Positions 45,994 through 55,249 of a DNA stretch of 64,000 nt are shown piece after piece (the stretch's first letter is position 1; each line of letters opens with the position of its first letter). Location: contig NC_016041.1 of NCBI RefSeq assembly GCF_000226565.1, forward strand, positions 3,596,001 through 3,660,000. Direction: 5' to 3'. The position numbers were made by a program, and so were the translations under genes. A model generated the notes under the pieces. That model was given only the letters and a program-made list of their open reading frames with translations, made no database searches and was not told the DNA's origin. Source of the stretch: Glaciecola nitratireducens FR1064. Lineage in GTDB: Bacteria > Pseudomonadota > Gammaproteobacteria > Enterobacterales > Alteromonadaceae.

Positions 45994-46343
45994 TACCAAA
46001 CTCCTTTTGAAATAATTCATGCAAGACATACAAAAGAATATTGCCGTAAGCAAAAACTATTTTAATACTGAAGTTGAGTTCGCGCTGCCAGAAGATAACA
46101 GCTACACCGTCAACATTGCCTTTAAAACCTTACAACTAATCTTGATTTTTTGCAATTTGAAGTTTCGTTTAAAAACACAAAAGCTTCAAATCCAATTCGT
46201 TTTCTTAGTTGCTTCTACAACATTAACGTTTCGAGTCAATCGTGCGATATCTCTAAATTTTTTAATCTAATTTTAACATTCCCGCAAAGTCTTTTTTAGA
46301 TACGATCGATAGACTACACCCACTAACTTACTACGACAGGTGT
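45994..46343. other. Divergent intergenic region between GGDEF-EAL gene and OmpW-like gene
   Basis: An AT-rich stretch holds the promoters of both flanking genes. An 83-codon plus-strand frame at 46019-46270 has no ribosome-binding site and no recognisable features, and is left out. No clear operator was found. Confidence 0.4.
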
Positions 46344-47018
46344 ATGATGAAAAAATTAGGTGTTGTGTCGGTAGCGCTGACTACTTTATTTGCGTCACAA
46401 ACAACAGTAGCTTTTGAAAAAGGAGACATACTCGTAAGAGCTGGACTGGCGACTGTAAGTCCAAATGAATCGTCCTCTAATATTATTGTAGGCAGTGACC
46501 TCGGGGTCAACGTAGGCGTGGATAATAATACCCAACTTGGTTTAAATTTCGCTTACTTTTTTACAAACAATATGAATATTGAAGTGCTCGCCGCAACACC
46601 GTTTAAGCATGACGTCAACTTCGGGGTTCCAGATCCTTTAGGTACGGGCAATCAACTTGCCGAGGTAACTCATTTACCACCAACGGTCAGTGTTAATTAT
46701 TACTTCAAGACCGGCGACAGCAGCTTCAAGCCTTACGCAGGGGTCGGTGTAAACTACACATTGTTTTTTGATGAGGAATTTACCTCGCAAAACAGTGCAA
46801 TTGGCTTACAAGACTTGTCACTAGATAACTCCTTCGGTTTGGCCGCGCAGCTGGGAGTAGACTACTTGGTAGACGAAAACTGGTTCGTAAATGGCTCCGT
46901 TCGCTACATCGACATCGACACTGAAGCTAGCTTCAAGCTCAATGGTGCAGAAGGTCGAATAGATTCTATAGAAATTGATCCATGGGTTTACACGATCTCG
47001 CTTGGGTATCGGTTTTAA
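46344..47018 (+). CDS. OmpW family outer membrane protein
   Basis: This 224-residue protein has a signal peptide (cleavage near TTVAFEKGD). It has the OmpW plan of an 8-stranded barrel: GDILVRAGLATVSPNE at the first strand, NNTQLGLNFAYFFTNNMNIEVLAATPF, SVNYYF..FKPYAGVGVNYT, and a C-terminal ISLGYRF with the terminal Phe. OmpW-type channels pass small hydrophobic molecules across the outer membrane. It is likely transcribed alone, 159 bp before the carbonic anhydrase gene. Confidence 0.92.
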   Translation: MMKKLGVVSVALTTLFASQTTVAFEKGDILVRAGLATVSPNESSSNIIVGSDLGVNVGVDNNTQLGLNFAYFFTNNMNIEVLAATPFKHDVNFGVPDPLGTGNQLAEVTHLPPTVSVNYYFKTGDSSFKPYAGVGVNYTLFFDEEFTSQNSAIGLQDLSLDNSFGLAAQLGVDYLVDENWFVNGSVRYIDIDTEASFKLNGAEGRIDSIEIDPWVYTISLGYRF

Positions 47019-47177
47019 ACCATGCACCTACTAAACGAGCTCAAGTAATACTGACTATTTTGCCAAGATTGATAAATCAGCTGGCAAACTCATACAAAAA
47101 CAACAAACTAAAATTGAACACAGTTTGCATACATGATCAATAACTGCTGTTCACGGCTTTGCAAAGAGGAATAAAAT

Positions 47178-48056
47178 ATGAAGACTAATAATATTAAAAG
47201 AATGACTGTGAGAACAACTGCTGTCGCTATTGCCGTTTCAACATTGATGTTATCTACCGTTGCTGCCAATGCGCAGTCAGTAGCTGATAGTTTTGTTGCG
47301 GCGCAGGATGACGCTCTCGAAAAGAACACAAATGGTAAGGGTTATGGCCCTCAGTCACCGCGTGATATCGACCAAGACTACGGCACTAATTTACGTAATT
47401 TTGGTATCGCGCCAAATCGCAGCGATCTTAACCTGTGTAACATCCATTTTCATAAAAACGCAGAACATAAAGGCGGAGAATTTACTACTTTTGCTGGTAA
47501 CGGCGACGGCAAAGGAAAAAATACGGGTTACAAATACAACGGCAAGTTATCAGCAGCACAAATGAAGCCAGTGAGCAGCCAAATATGTGCTGCGAAAGGT
47601 GACCCTTTACAGTCTGGTGATACCTTAGAAGTACACTTTGTATACTCATCAGCAGATGTAAAGCCAGGCCCAACGCTGGGTGCATGCTTAGCAGATAGCA
47701 CTATGAACCCGGGTTTACGCGTTGAAGGACAGGTCATTGTTCTTGCCAACGATGAGAATGCGATGGAGTTCGATGATCTAGCAGAAATCGAGCAAGTGAA
47801 TGGTTATTATCAAGCACCAAATGTACCGACTAACATGGGTGTGCCGGTTCAGTATTTAGGTTCAACAACTGGACCGTCATATAACGAAAAAGCATCTCCA
47901 TTACAGGTGACTTGGAGTGTTAGACCTGAAGTTGCGGTTGTTGACATCAACAGCGTGGGTGAATGGTGTAACGATAACGTGTTCAACGAAGACCATGCTC
48001 ATGGCGTTCGTAACTTAGTGAAAAATCCAAAGTTATTATCACCACTTATTAAGTAA
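47178..48056 (+). CDS. Delta-class carbonic anhydrase-like exported protein
   Basis: This 292-residue protein has a signal peptide ending near AANAQSVAD. The mature part carries LCNIHFHKNAEHKGGEF (~94-110), matching the zinc-ligand region of delta-class carbonic anhydrases known first from diatoms, and conserved Cys residues that could form disulfides (ICAAKG, ACLADS, EWCNDN). It is expected to interconvert CO2 and bicarbonate in the periplasm. AGAGGA lies 7 nt before the ATG. A strong terminator follows the stop. The assignment rests on recalled motifs and could be checked by profile search. Confidence 0.78.
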   Translation: MKTNNIKRMTVRTTAVAIAVSTLMLSTVAANAQSVADSFVAAQDDALEKNTNGKGYGPQSPRDIDQDYGTNLRNFGIAPNRSDLNLCNIHFHKNAEHKGGEFTTFAGNGDGKGKNTGYKYNGKLSAAQMKPVSSQICAAKGDPLQSGDTLEVHFVYSSADVKPGPTLGACLADSTMNPGLRVEGQVIVLANDENAMEFDDLAEIEQVNGYYQAPNVPTNMGVPVQYLGSTTGPSYNEKASPLQVTWSVRPEVAVVDINSVGEWCNDNVFNEDHAHGVRNLVKNPKLLSPLIK

Positions 48057-48062
48057 AAAATC

Positions 48063-48091
48063 AATGCGACCCATTTTGAGTGGGTCGCATT
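48063..48091. terminator. Bidirectional terminator between carbonic anhydrase and response regulator genes
   Basis: The 11-bp perfect stem (48063-48073 with 48081-48091) has a 7-nt loop. ATTTT follows on the plus strand and a longer T-run on the minus strand. One arm overlaps the stop codon region of the response regulator. Confidence 0.9.
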
Positions 48092-48767
48092 ATTTTAATG
48101 CTAAGCGGTATCCATTGCCGCGTAATGTTTGAATAGAGAGCCTCGGCTCTCTTTCTATTTTCTTTCTAAGCCTGCTAACATAAACGTCAATAATATTCGT
48201 GTTTGGGTCGCTATAGGTTTGCCAAACGCGGCTCAGAATACGCTCCCGCGATAACACTTTATTTTGATTTTCCGCAAAATATAACAATAATTCAAACTCA
48301 ATTTTCGTTAATGCTAATTCTTCGCCATTGACTGAAACAATACGCTCTTGCAGAGCCAGTTCTAAGTTGCCCAGCTTTATTGTATTTTGACTAGCTTGCT
48401 GAGGCGCACTCATTCGACGTCTCAAGGCGGTAATGCGAGCGAGTAGTTCATCAAAATCAAAAGGTTTACAAAGGTAATCGTCGGCGCCCATTTCTAAACC
48501 TTTAACACGCTCAGATACCTCATCCAGCGCGGTCAACATAAGCACCATGGGAGGATTGGGCAGAGCTTTAATAGATTCAAGAATGGATAAACTATCTTGT
48601 GACCCAAACAACCTATCTAATACCACTAGTTGCGGGGTGTTTTTCTTGATGAAAGGCAGTACTTCATGCAACTCATTTAAGCTAGTGCACTCGAAGCCTT
48701 CTGCACGTAAACCGCGTAATAAAAAATTTAATAATGGCTTTTCATCATCGGCTAATAAGATGTTCAT
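48090..48767 (-). CDS. OmpR-family response regulator
   Basis: This 225-residue regulator has a receiver domain (~1-115) with ILLADDEKP, phosphoacceptor Asp in LVVLDRLFGS (~53) and Lys in YLCKPFDF. A winged-helix DNA-binding domain follows (~130-224), with LTKIEFELLLYF and RVWQTYSDPNTNIIDVYVSRLRKK. Its start overlaps the kinase stop as ATGA, so it is translationally coupled as the second gene of the operon. The signal and targets are unknown; neighbouring metal transport is suggestive only. Confidence 0.93.
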   Translation of the reverse strand: MNILLADDEKPLLNFLLRGLRAEGFECTSLNELHEVLPFIKKNTPQLVVLDRLFGSQDSLSILESIKALPNPPMVLMLTALDEVSERVKGLEMGADDYLCKPFDFDELLARITALRRRMSAPQQASQNTIKLGNLELALQERIVSVNGEELALTKIEFELLLYFAENQNKVLSRERILSRVWQTYSDPNTNIIDVYVSRLRKKIEREPRLSIQTLRGNGYRLALK

Positions 48768-50323
48768 GAGATGCTTCCAATAGGTAACATAATTGAGAAT
48801 ATAGAACCTTGCCCTTGAGATGATTCTACCGAAATACGGCCACCATGAGCCTCAACAATAACCTTAGCAATAGGCAAACCTAAACCTAAGCCTTCGTTAT
48901 GTTTACTGAAACGAACGAAGCGCTCAAAAATATTATCTACTTCGGCTGCTGAAATTCCCTCACCGGAGTCTTTAATAGCGATGGTAATGCACGTATCTGA
49001 CTTTTCTAGTGCAATTTCTATTGGCTGGTTGAGTTTTGAGTATTTTGTCGCATTATCTAGCAAAATAGAAAGCACTTGCTGAATGCGTTGCTTATCTATC
49101 ATGGCGATAATTTCATCTGGTGCATTGGGTACATGCAATGCAATAGTGCGATTTGGCTCGTGCTTTTCCCACTTCGTTACTTCTGACGCTAGCATGGGTG
49201 CTATTTGCACGGAAGTCATCTCTAAATTCAGCTGATTCATTTCAGCTCTGGTAAGCAATAAAAGATCATCCACCAACCTACTCAGATTTACCGCTTGTTC
49301 AAGTATCGACACTAAGGTTTGATTAAAATCCTCCGCCGACGCCGAATGCATTCTCAGTGTTACTTGCGCTTCGCCTCTAATGATCGTTAAGGGTGTACGT
49401 AACTCATGCGATACATCCGCGATAAACTGACGACGTCGGGAATCAACTTTTGTCAGTTGGAGGTTAGCTTCGGTTAACTCACTGGTGCGCTGTTTAACCT
49501 CTAGCTCTAAATGCTTTCTTAACGCGTCCTCATTATTTTCATGCTCTTGTAGACGCTGGGCGAGTTGATTAATAGACGTTGCAAGCTCCTTAAATTCATC
49601 ATCCAAAGTTACTGATATAGGCTGCTGAAAGTGTCCAGAAGCAATCGCATTAGTTGCATTAGTAATTAAAATAAGTGGCTGATATAACTGATTGAATAGC
49701 CAATAGCATCCATAAAGTATTAACGGGAGCGACAACGAACCTAAGCTCATAGTGAACCAAACAATTGTCGTATTTAGAGTATCGATGCGCGCATTTATTG
49801 ACGCCACCACGCGACTTTGGCGCGCGACCGCTGAGTTTATAGCTTCCCTGAACTGGTCATCAATCGTAACTTCAAGTAAACGACGAAGCTGCTCTTGTTG
49901 ATTCAAAGGAGCCTGATTATTGCTGATAACAACCTCTTCAAACTCAGCAATGATCTCGTCTAACAATCGCACTAGTTCATCCGTGTCTTCGACACTTCCC
50001 TGCGTAAACGATATACCAAGCGCATTGCGCTGCTCCAGTTCCAGTAACCTAATTTGCGCTACTGATTCTTGAATCAACTTTTGCTTTTTTCGCACATAAG
50101 CTTGGTTAGCATTGCGTCCAAATATAATCTCATCGGTCAGTTGCTTGAATAATCTATAGGAAATACTCGACAGTTTTTCATGCTCAATCAACAAGGATTG
50201 CGCAATGTTACTTTGCTGCAAGTTTTCACGAGTTAAATGTGCGGATATAGCGGTGCTGATGAGTGCTAGAAATAGAATAAAAGCGGTGGTGAGCCCGAAG
50301 TAAAAAAGTTTGCGCTTATACAT
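48764..50323 (-). CDS. Membrane sensor histidine kinase (HAMP-HisKA-HATPase)
   Basis: This 519-residue protein has two transmembrane segments (~7-29 and ~187-212) flanking a mostly helical periplasmic domain, then HAMP (~215-265) and a short coiled coil. The HisKA domain has phosphoacceptor His in DVSHELRTPLTII (~305), and the ATPase domain has SILLDNATKYS, IKDSGEGISAAE and GLGLGLPIAKVI. It pairs with the OmpR regulator encoded directly after it. The all-helical sensor resembles four-helix-bundle sensors, but no ligand can be named. Confidence 0.92.
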   Translation of the reverse strand: MYKRKLFYFGLTTAFILFLALISTAISAHLTRENLQQSNIAQSLLIEHEKLSSISYRLFKQLTDEIIFGRNANQAYVRKKQKLIQESVAQIRLLELEQRNALGISFTQGSVEDTDELVRLLDEIIAEFEEVVISNNQAPLNQQEQLRRLLEVTIDDQFREAINSAVARQSRVVASINARIDTLNTTIVWFTMSLGSLSLPLILYGCYWLFNQLYQPLILITNATNAIASGHFQQPISVTLDDEFKELATSINQLAQRLQEHENNEDALRKHLELEVKQRTSELTEANLQLTKVDSRRRQFIADVSHELRTPLTIIRGEAQVTLRMHSASAEDFNQTLVSILEQAVNLSRLVDDLLLLTRAEMNQLNLEMTSVQIAPMLASEVTKWEKHEPNRTIALHVPNAPDEIIAMIDKQRIQQVLSILLDNATKYSKLNQPIEIALEKSDTCITIAIKDSGEGISAAEVDNIFERFVRFSKHNEGLGLGLPIAKVIVEAHGGRISVESSQGQGSIFSIMLPIGSIS

Positions 50324-50490
50324 GCTTATCTAATTTTGCTGAAATTGTTAATTAGATTACACATACGCGTTGGTCTTAGCAATAGACCAAATAAGCGCTC
50401 AATCTAATTCGCCGTGAGCGCACCCATTTGATCTGTAGGTATTTGCTACTCTCATACTTTTTGCAGCGTTGCTACTTCAGTAGTTCGAAT

Positions 50491-51411
50491 CTAACCTGCT
50501 AAGGCCGGATCCTTAATAAACAGAATATCCATAATAATTGAAGGATCCCATTCACGCATTGCGGCTTCGCAATTTTTACGAATGTCATCAAGCTCGCTGA
50601 TAGTGGCTACCGAAAACGATTCATCAACAATAATATGCACTAACAAGTATAGATCTCTTCCACTTTTACTGATGCGCACCTCGATGTGTTCATACGGCAC
50701 CGATGTAAGCGTTTGCTTCAGCTTTTTCTCAATAACAGCGGTGACAGCCTCGGGCGGGGCCTTGTGTATCACTTCTTTCAAACTATCGAGCATGATTTTA
50801 ACGGGTATAGGTAAAATTGCGCTTCCTAACAAAACTAACAGTATTGGGTCAACAAAGGGGGCGTAGGAGGCAAAGCTTGTTTGCTCAATAAAGTATGCTA
50901 ATGCAAAACCTAATAGGATTGAAGCACTGAGCACACCGTCTACAAACCAAGTATGCGCGTCAACACCAACCAAATCTGATCGTAAATTTTTACCTTGATG
51001 CGTCATATAGCCAGATACCGCAAAGCAACCTACCGTTGCAAATGCACCATAAATCATAGCTAAGCCATACTCCGCGGAATTGCCCCCTGTCATTAAACTA
51101 TTGATTGAACCAACGACTGCGTACAAACAGGTTGCAATAATAATCAGCGACTTGAATAAATTAAGGGTCGGTTCAATAGCCGTGTAGCCAAAATGAAAAC
51201 GGTCGTCGTCGGGCAACTGAACAAGGTTAGCAACCTTGAGCGTGAGCAAAGCCATAAAGAAAGCAATAAGAGAATAAATACCGTCAAACAAGATAGCGCC
51301 GGAATGCGTTACAAGTGCAAATCCTAATGCGACAAAAACGAACAAACCTGCCATATAAAATGACACTTTTAATAAACGTTTTTCTTGTATTTCGTGAAAA
51401 CCAATAGCCAT
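50491..51411 (-). CDS. Cation diffusion facilitator (CDF) family transporter
   Basis: This 306-residue protein has about six transmembrane segments. The CDF metal-site motif is visible in HSGAILFDGIYSL (TM2) and DAHTWFVDG (TM5, HxxxD), and a cytoplasmic C-terminal domain starts near residue 210. It probably exports Zn2+, Fe2+ or a similar divalent metal with proton antiport. It is transcribed alone, upstream of the two-component genes on the same strand with a ~170-bp gap. Confidence 0.9.
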   Translation of the reverse strand: MAIGFHEIQEKRLLKVSFYMAGLFVFVALGFALVTHSGAILFDGIYSLIAFFMALLTLKVANLVQLPDDDRFHFGYTAIEPTLNLFKSLIIIATCLYAVVGSINSLMTGGNSAEYGLAMIYGAFATVGCFAVSGYMTHQGKNLRSDLVGVDAHTWFVDGVLSASILLGFALAYFIEQTSFASYAPFVDPILLVLLGSAILPIPVKIMLDSLKEVIHKAPPEAVTAVIEKKLKQTLTSVPYEHIEVRISKSGRDLYLLVHIIVDESFSVATISELDDIRKNCEAAMREWDPSIIMDILFIKDPALAG

Positions 51412-51590
51412 TGTAAAGAAAAAATATAGGTGATAATTCGCGGAGTGTACTCCACTTTTTAGAATTAGATAGTGATTTTAAAAATAAATTTTTAGCTGTT
51501 TTTGGCAGCCCGTTGAAGCCTATATTTTCACGGTTTTCGCGTTAATAAACAGCTGAGGTTTCGTCAACTGACAGGCATGTTATATGGCAT

Positions 51591-52187
51591 TTAGTTCATA
51601 CCAAGATACTTAGGATGAGATGCGATTCTGCGAAGCCACGATTGAATGGCGGGATATTTAGACAGCTCAAAACCGCCTTCATGGGCTACATGGGTGTAGC
51701 CATAAAGTGCGATGTCAGCAGTGGTTAATTTCTCACCCGTCAAATAAGGCGTTTCTATTAGTTGAGCCTCCATAACTGCAAGAGCCTTATTGCCGCCCAC
51801 TTGTTTTGATTCGTAATCAGTACGACGAGTTTCTGGCAAGCCAAGATATTTTGCAATGAAACGTGCCACTGCGATAAAAGGCTCATGGCTGTATTGCTCG
51901 AAGAACTGCCATTGTTGAACCTTGGCAAGTTGATAATTGTCCTTGGGAAGTAAATCACTCTCAGATGCCAAAAAATTCAAAATGGCATTTGATTCAGAAA
52001 TACAGCGACCATCAACTAACTCGAGCAATGGGATTTTACCATTTAGGTTTTTTGCTAGAAATGCGGGAGTGCAATTTTCACCTGCAAGGATATCCACATG
52101 AACCCATTCGTGTTCTATATCCAATAAAGCACATAGCAATTTAACTTTGTAGCAATTTCCAGATTGTATATCGCCGTAAATTTTCAT
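51591..52187 (-). CDS. Glutathione S-transferase family protein
   Basis: This 198-residue protein has a thioredoxin-like N-terminal domain (~1-78) with KIYGDIQSGNCYKVKLLCALL, the cis-Pro in NGKIPLLEL and glutathione-contact ISESNAILNFLA. A helical C-terminal domain follows, with LTGEKLTTADIALYGYTHVAHEGGF. It is cytoplasmic and could conjugate or reduce electrophiles. It lies 34 bp downstream of the YcxB-like gene on the same strand. Confidence 0.9.
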   Translation of the reverse strand: MKIYGDIQSGNCYKVKLLCALLDIEHEWVHVDILAGENCTPAFLAKNLNGKIPLLELVDGRCISESNAILNFLASESDLLPKDNYQLAKVQQWQFFEQYSHEPFIAVARFIAKYLGLPETRRTDYESKQVGGNKALAVMEAQLIETPYLTGEKLTTADIALYGYTHVAHEGGFELSKYPAIQSWLRRIASHPKYLGMN

Positions 52188-52221
52188 GGCTATTCCTAAT
52201 GGCTAATGTTCCTGATAACTG

Positions 52222-52710
52222 CTATTGAGCTTTCGATAAAGCCTGTGAACTAATAAATTCATTCGCTTCATCAGACAGGCATCGTCCTGATAAATAATTT
52301 CTTCCCGAGGGGTGGTAAAGCAACCATCCTTGTTTTGTTTTTTCTATTTTGGTGATTTCCTCCCATGAAATTTGGCTTTCAACTGATTGCGAAGTGCTGC
52401 GAATAGCATCCTCGTCAATGGTCAGGGTTAGCTTAGTATTCGCTGCCTGACTGATCATTTGTCTAGCCAACCACCAGGACCTTTTAAAATAAATGCTTAA
52501 TGCTTCAACAATGCCTAAAACAACGATAAACCAGGCGAAATAAGGGGCTAAATCGGTAAAATAGACAATTGCGAAGCCTACTAGCATTAATCCAATAGAT
52601 TTTGCGTACGCTTTAATAGAGTTAACTTCGACGATAGATTCATCAAAAGTTTCAGAAAAATGACTTTTGTCTAATGTATATGAAGTTGAATAATGAAATG
52701 GCGTGGGCAT
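52222..52710 (-). CDS. YcxB-like membrane protein
   Basis: This 162-residue protein has two central hydrophobic segments (~38-56 and ~58-74) followed by a soluble C-terminal YcxB-like domain: LTLTIDEDAIRSTSQSVESQISWEEITKIEKTKQGWLLY, then SGRNYLSGRCL. The family function is unknown. It lies upstream of the GST gene and may be cotranscribed with it. Confidence 0.75.
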   Translation of the reverse strand: MPTPFHYSTSYTLDKSHFSETFDESIVEVNSIKAYAKSIGLMLVGFAIVYFTDLAPYFAWFIVVLGIVEALSIYFKRSWWLARQMISQAANTKLTLTIDEDAIRSTSQSVESQISWEEITKIEKTKQGWLLYHPSGRNYLSGRCLSDEANEFISSQALSKAQ

Positions 52711-52862
52711 TACACTTTACGATAATGTTAAAACCCTAGTGTAACGACAATTTACCTAGTTAGACAATTGTTTTTCCTGAGCAATCACGCAGAATTAAAC
52801 GATGCTGACAGAAATTATAATCTAACTTTCAGAGTCAAAGCTTCAACAGTGCGCGGCAAAAT

Positions 52863-54545
52863 TCACCCCTGCAGCTCCCTATTTCGCAACCACATCACGA
52901 GTCCTAAAATCAGAAAGCTGAAAGGCATGAAAAAGAGAATAACGATAACCTGTCGCTTTTGCTTGCTGGTTAAATCTAAGCGCTCAACCGTCATTTTCTT
53001 ATCACCAATAAATGCTTTGTAATCGAGCTCTAACAGCCAGTTCACTACATTCAGCCCCATTTGTGCGTTGCTGTATTGGTCGATGTAAACGTTGGTTAAA
53101 AAATCTGCGTCCGTGAATACGATTAATCGCGTGTCTGAGGTTTTTCCGCTTTTGATGTTGGCAGCGTTTTTTTCATCAATAACAACATACGAGAACGGAA
53201 CAGGACCTGCGGTATCTGCTCCTTTATCAAAGCGTATCTCTAAATTGCGATTGGTTTCTGCCCAACTGTTTGTTGTCGATGCCGTTGACGCAATCACTGC
53301 ATGCTTTATGTTTGGGCTGCGCTTTTCCAGCAGGGTGATTGAACGAGGACGAATATAAAAGGTGTAATCCAAACCCTCAGTAATGGCTTTGTGGCGTTGA
53401 TAGTTTTTGGTTGCCGGGCTACCAACATCTTCACCCACATAGTTAGTTATATCAACAACGATATCCGCTTCAACATTCAGTCCCCACTGATTCAAGATTG
53501 AATTCAAATCAGGGTTCTTGGTTAATTGCTCAGCGCTTAGAGTTTTATCCGGTGTGGTAACAAACGTGTGTTCAATTAAAAATAAGGCATCTCCACCTGC
53601 TAACAAATAAGCTTCAATTAATGCTTCTTCGTTTTTGCTTAATTCACTTTTCGGGCCAGCGATAATTAATACATCGCAGTCTTCAGGAATAGACTGACTA
53701 ATGCCCAGCATCAATGGTTTACTAATAATATTGTTGTCGGTAAGTAACTGAGCGAATTTAGATAAACCCGTATTGTCCTCATTCCCCGTTGAATATTCGC
53801 CGTGCCCCGTAAGGAAGTAAACGGTCTTTTCTACTCGACTCGCACTCGCTATCGCATTGGTCAAAAGCTCTTCAGATAACGGGTTTTGGCTAAAATCGAC
53901 ATCTTTTCGGTTGATCCCAGACTGCACAATGACTTTCTGTTCTTGGCTATTGATCACATTACCAAACTTCGCGGCGTAAGCTACTTGCTCAATAGGGTCA
54001 ATAATCTCAGTAGTCACAAAACCATTTGACGTTCTTTCGTATTCTTTAAATAAATCCTGTAAATATTTTGGCGGTGTTCCCACGAAAAAAGCCGTGAGCT
54101 GAACCTCTCGTTCTAATGCACCAAGAAACTCGATCGTGTTTGCCGACAGGGTATGCTGCTTGCCTTTTGTAACATCCCACCTTAATTCAGAATTGGCAGC
54201 CAGATAATTACTGAGGCCAATAAACGTGACGCTAGTAACAGCAATTGCAATGATAACGCCCAACTTCTTCCACTGTTTTGGTAGCAACTGCACCTTGTCG
54301 CTACGCGGTAGTTCTAGTTCTGACGTTGTTGCTCGAAACCGATATGCAAGGGTCACGACGATGATAACAATAAGTAAAAGCCCACTGCTGATAAGCAAAG
54401 CTAGCGCTAAAAAGGACAGCTGTTGTTCGATATAAAAAAGCGAGGCACCTAGCGCCAGACCAATAAGCGATAGTCCGAAAAGGATTGGTGGTGAAGCTCG
54501 CGAAACTGAGCGCGAACTAAGGATTGATTTAATCATTATTGCCAC
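52863..54545 (-). CDS. GldG-like ABC-transporter auxiliary protein
   Basis: This 560-residue protein has N-terminal transmembrane segments (~15-70 and ~93-115), a large extracytoplasmic part (~120-520) and a C-terminal transmembrane helix followed by MWLRNRELQG. It matches the GldG-type (ABC_transp_aux) family: YLTGHGEYSTG (~235), LIIAGPKSELS with a preceding DCDVL, and YLLAGGDALFLIEH. It overlaps the upstream permease gene by 10 bp. In Bacteroidetes GldA/F/G support gliding; in proteobacteria this trio occurs without gliding and its substrate is unknown. Confidence 0.87.
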   Translation of the reverse strand: MAIMIKSILSSRSVSRASPPILFGLSLIGLALGASLFYIEQQLSFLALALLISSGLLLIVIIVVTLAYRFRATTSELELPRSDKVQLLPKQWKKLGVIIAIAVTSVTFIGLSNYLAANSELRWDVTKGKQHTLSANTIEFLGALEREVQLTAFFVGTPPKYLQDLFKEYERTSNGFVTTEIIDPIEQVAYAAKFGNVINSQEQKVIVQSGINRKDVDFSQNPLSEELLTNAIASASRVEKTVYFLTGHGEYSTGNEDNTGLSKFAQLLTDNNIISKPLMLGISQSIPEDCDVLIIAGPKSELSKNEEALIEAYLLAGGDALFLIEHTFVTTPDKTLSAEQLTKNPDLNSILNQWGLNVEADIVVDITNYVGEDVGSPATKNYQRHKAITEGLDYTFYIRPRSITLLEKRSPNIKHAVIASTASTTNSWAETNRNLEIRFDKGADTAGPVPFSYVVIDEKNAANIKSGKTSDTRLIVFTDADFLTNVYIDQYSNAQMGLNVVNWLLELDYKAFIGDKKMTVERLDLTSKQKRQVIVILFFMPFSFLILGLVMWLRNRELQG

Positions 54546-55246
54546 AGCCTGTTGTCGATGCTTAACCGGGTTAACACTAAGCAGAGAATTATCCCCGTTA
54601 GATAATAGGTAATGTTGCTAGGCGTAATAATGCCCACTGCAAAATTCTCTAAGTGCGTGCGAGTGCTCAATTGTATGAAAAAGGACTCAGTCGACCCAGT
54701 GAAATACTTCGTAAAGCTAGTTGAAAAGTACAATGAAAATATCACGGCGTAGGACACCAGTGCGGCAATTATTTGATTACGAGTCCACGACGAAACTAGT
54801 AAACCAACGGCAATAAAAAAAGCGCCTTCCAGCCATATCCCAACATAGCCATAAAAAATACTCGCGGCGTCCGGGTTGCCAAAATACTCTAAAATAAAAT
54901 AGTAAATAAGGGTCATGCCGATTAACAATGAGTAGAAAATTAACATGCTCAGATACTTACCTAAAACAATCATGCTAAGGCTCAGAGGTGATGTCAGTAA
55001 AAACTCCATCGTACCGTTGGCTTTTTCCTCTGAAAACATTCTCATTGTTAGCAGCGGAATTAAGAATACGAACATAAATTCCATCAGTATGAACATATCC
55101 CGCAGCGACGCTTCGTGATTCTGGTCAATAATGAGAAAAAAGAAGGCGTTAAACAGCGACAGCGTCGCTATTAAAATAATGTATGCGATGGGAGAACTAA
55201 AATAGCTGTGTAGTTCTTTTTTTACTATTGCGAAGGTTTTATTCAT
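54536..55246 (-). CDS. ABC-2 type transporter permease (GldF-like)
   Basis: This 236-residue protein has six predicted transmembrane segments and the typical start of ABC-2 permeases, FAIVKKELHSYFSSPIAYI, with RMFSEEKANGTMEFLLTSPLS after TM2. It follows the ATPase gene by 3 bp and overlaps the GldG-like gene, making a three-gene operon. It forms the membrane channel of the exporter. Confidence 0.9.
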   Translation of the reverse strand: MNKTFAIVKKELHSYFSSPIAYIILIATLSLFNAFFFLIIDQNHEASLRDMFILMEFMFVFLIPLLTMRMFSEEKANGTMEFLLTSPLSLSMIVLGKYLSMLIFYSLLIGMTLIYYFILEYFGNPDAASIFYGYVGIWLEGAFFIAVGLLVSSWTRNQIIAALVSYAVIFSLYFSTSFTKYFTGSTESFFIQLSTRTHLENFAVGIITPSNITYYLTGIILCLVLTRLSIDNRLWQ

Positions 55247-55249
55247 ATT

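Noticed and set aside
46019-46270. 83-codon plus-strand ORF in the OmpW upstream region
   Set aside because: No ribosome-binding site, AT-driven Phe/Leu/Ile-rich end and no recognisable domain; it starts inside the leader of the divergent gene.
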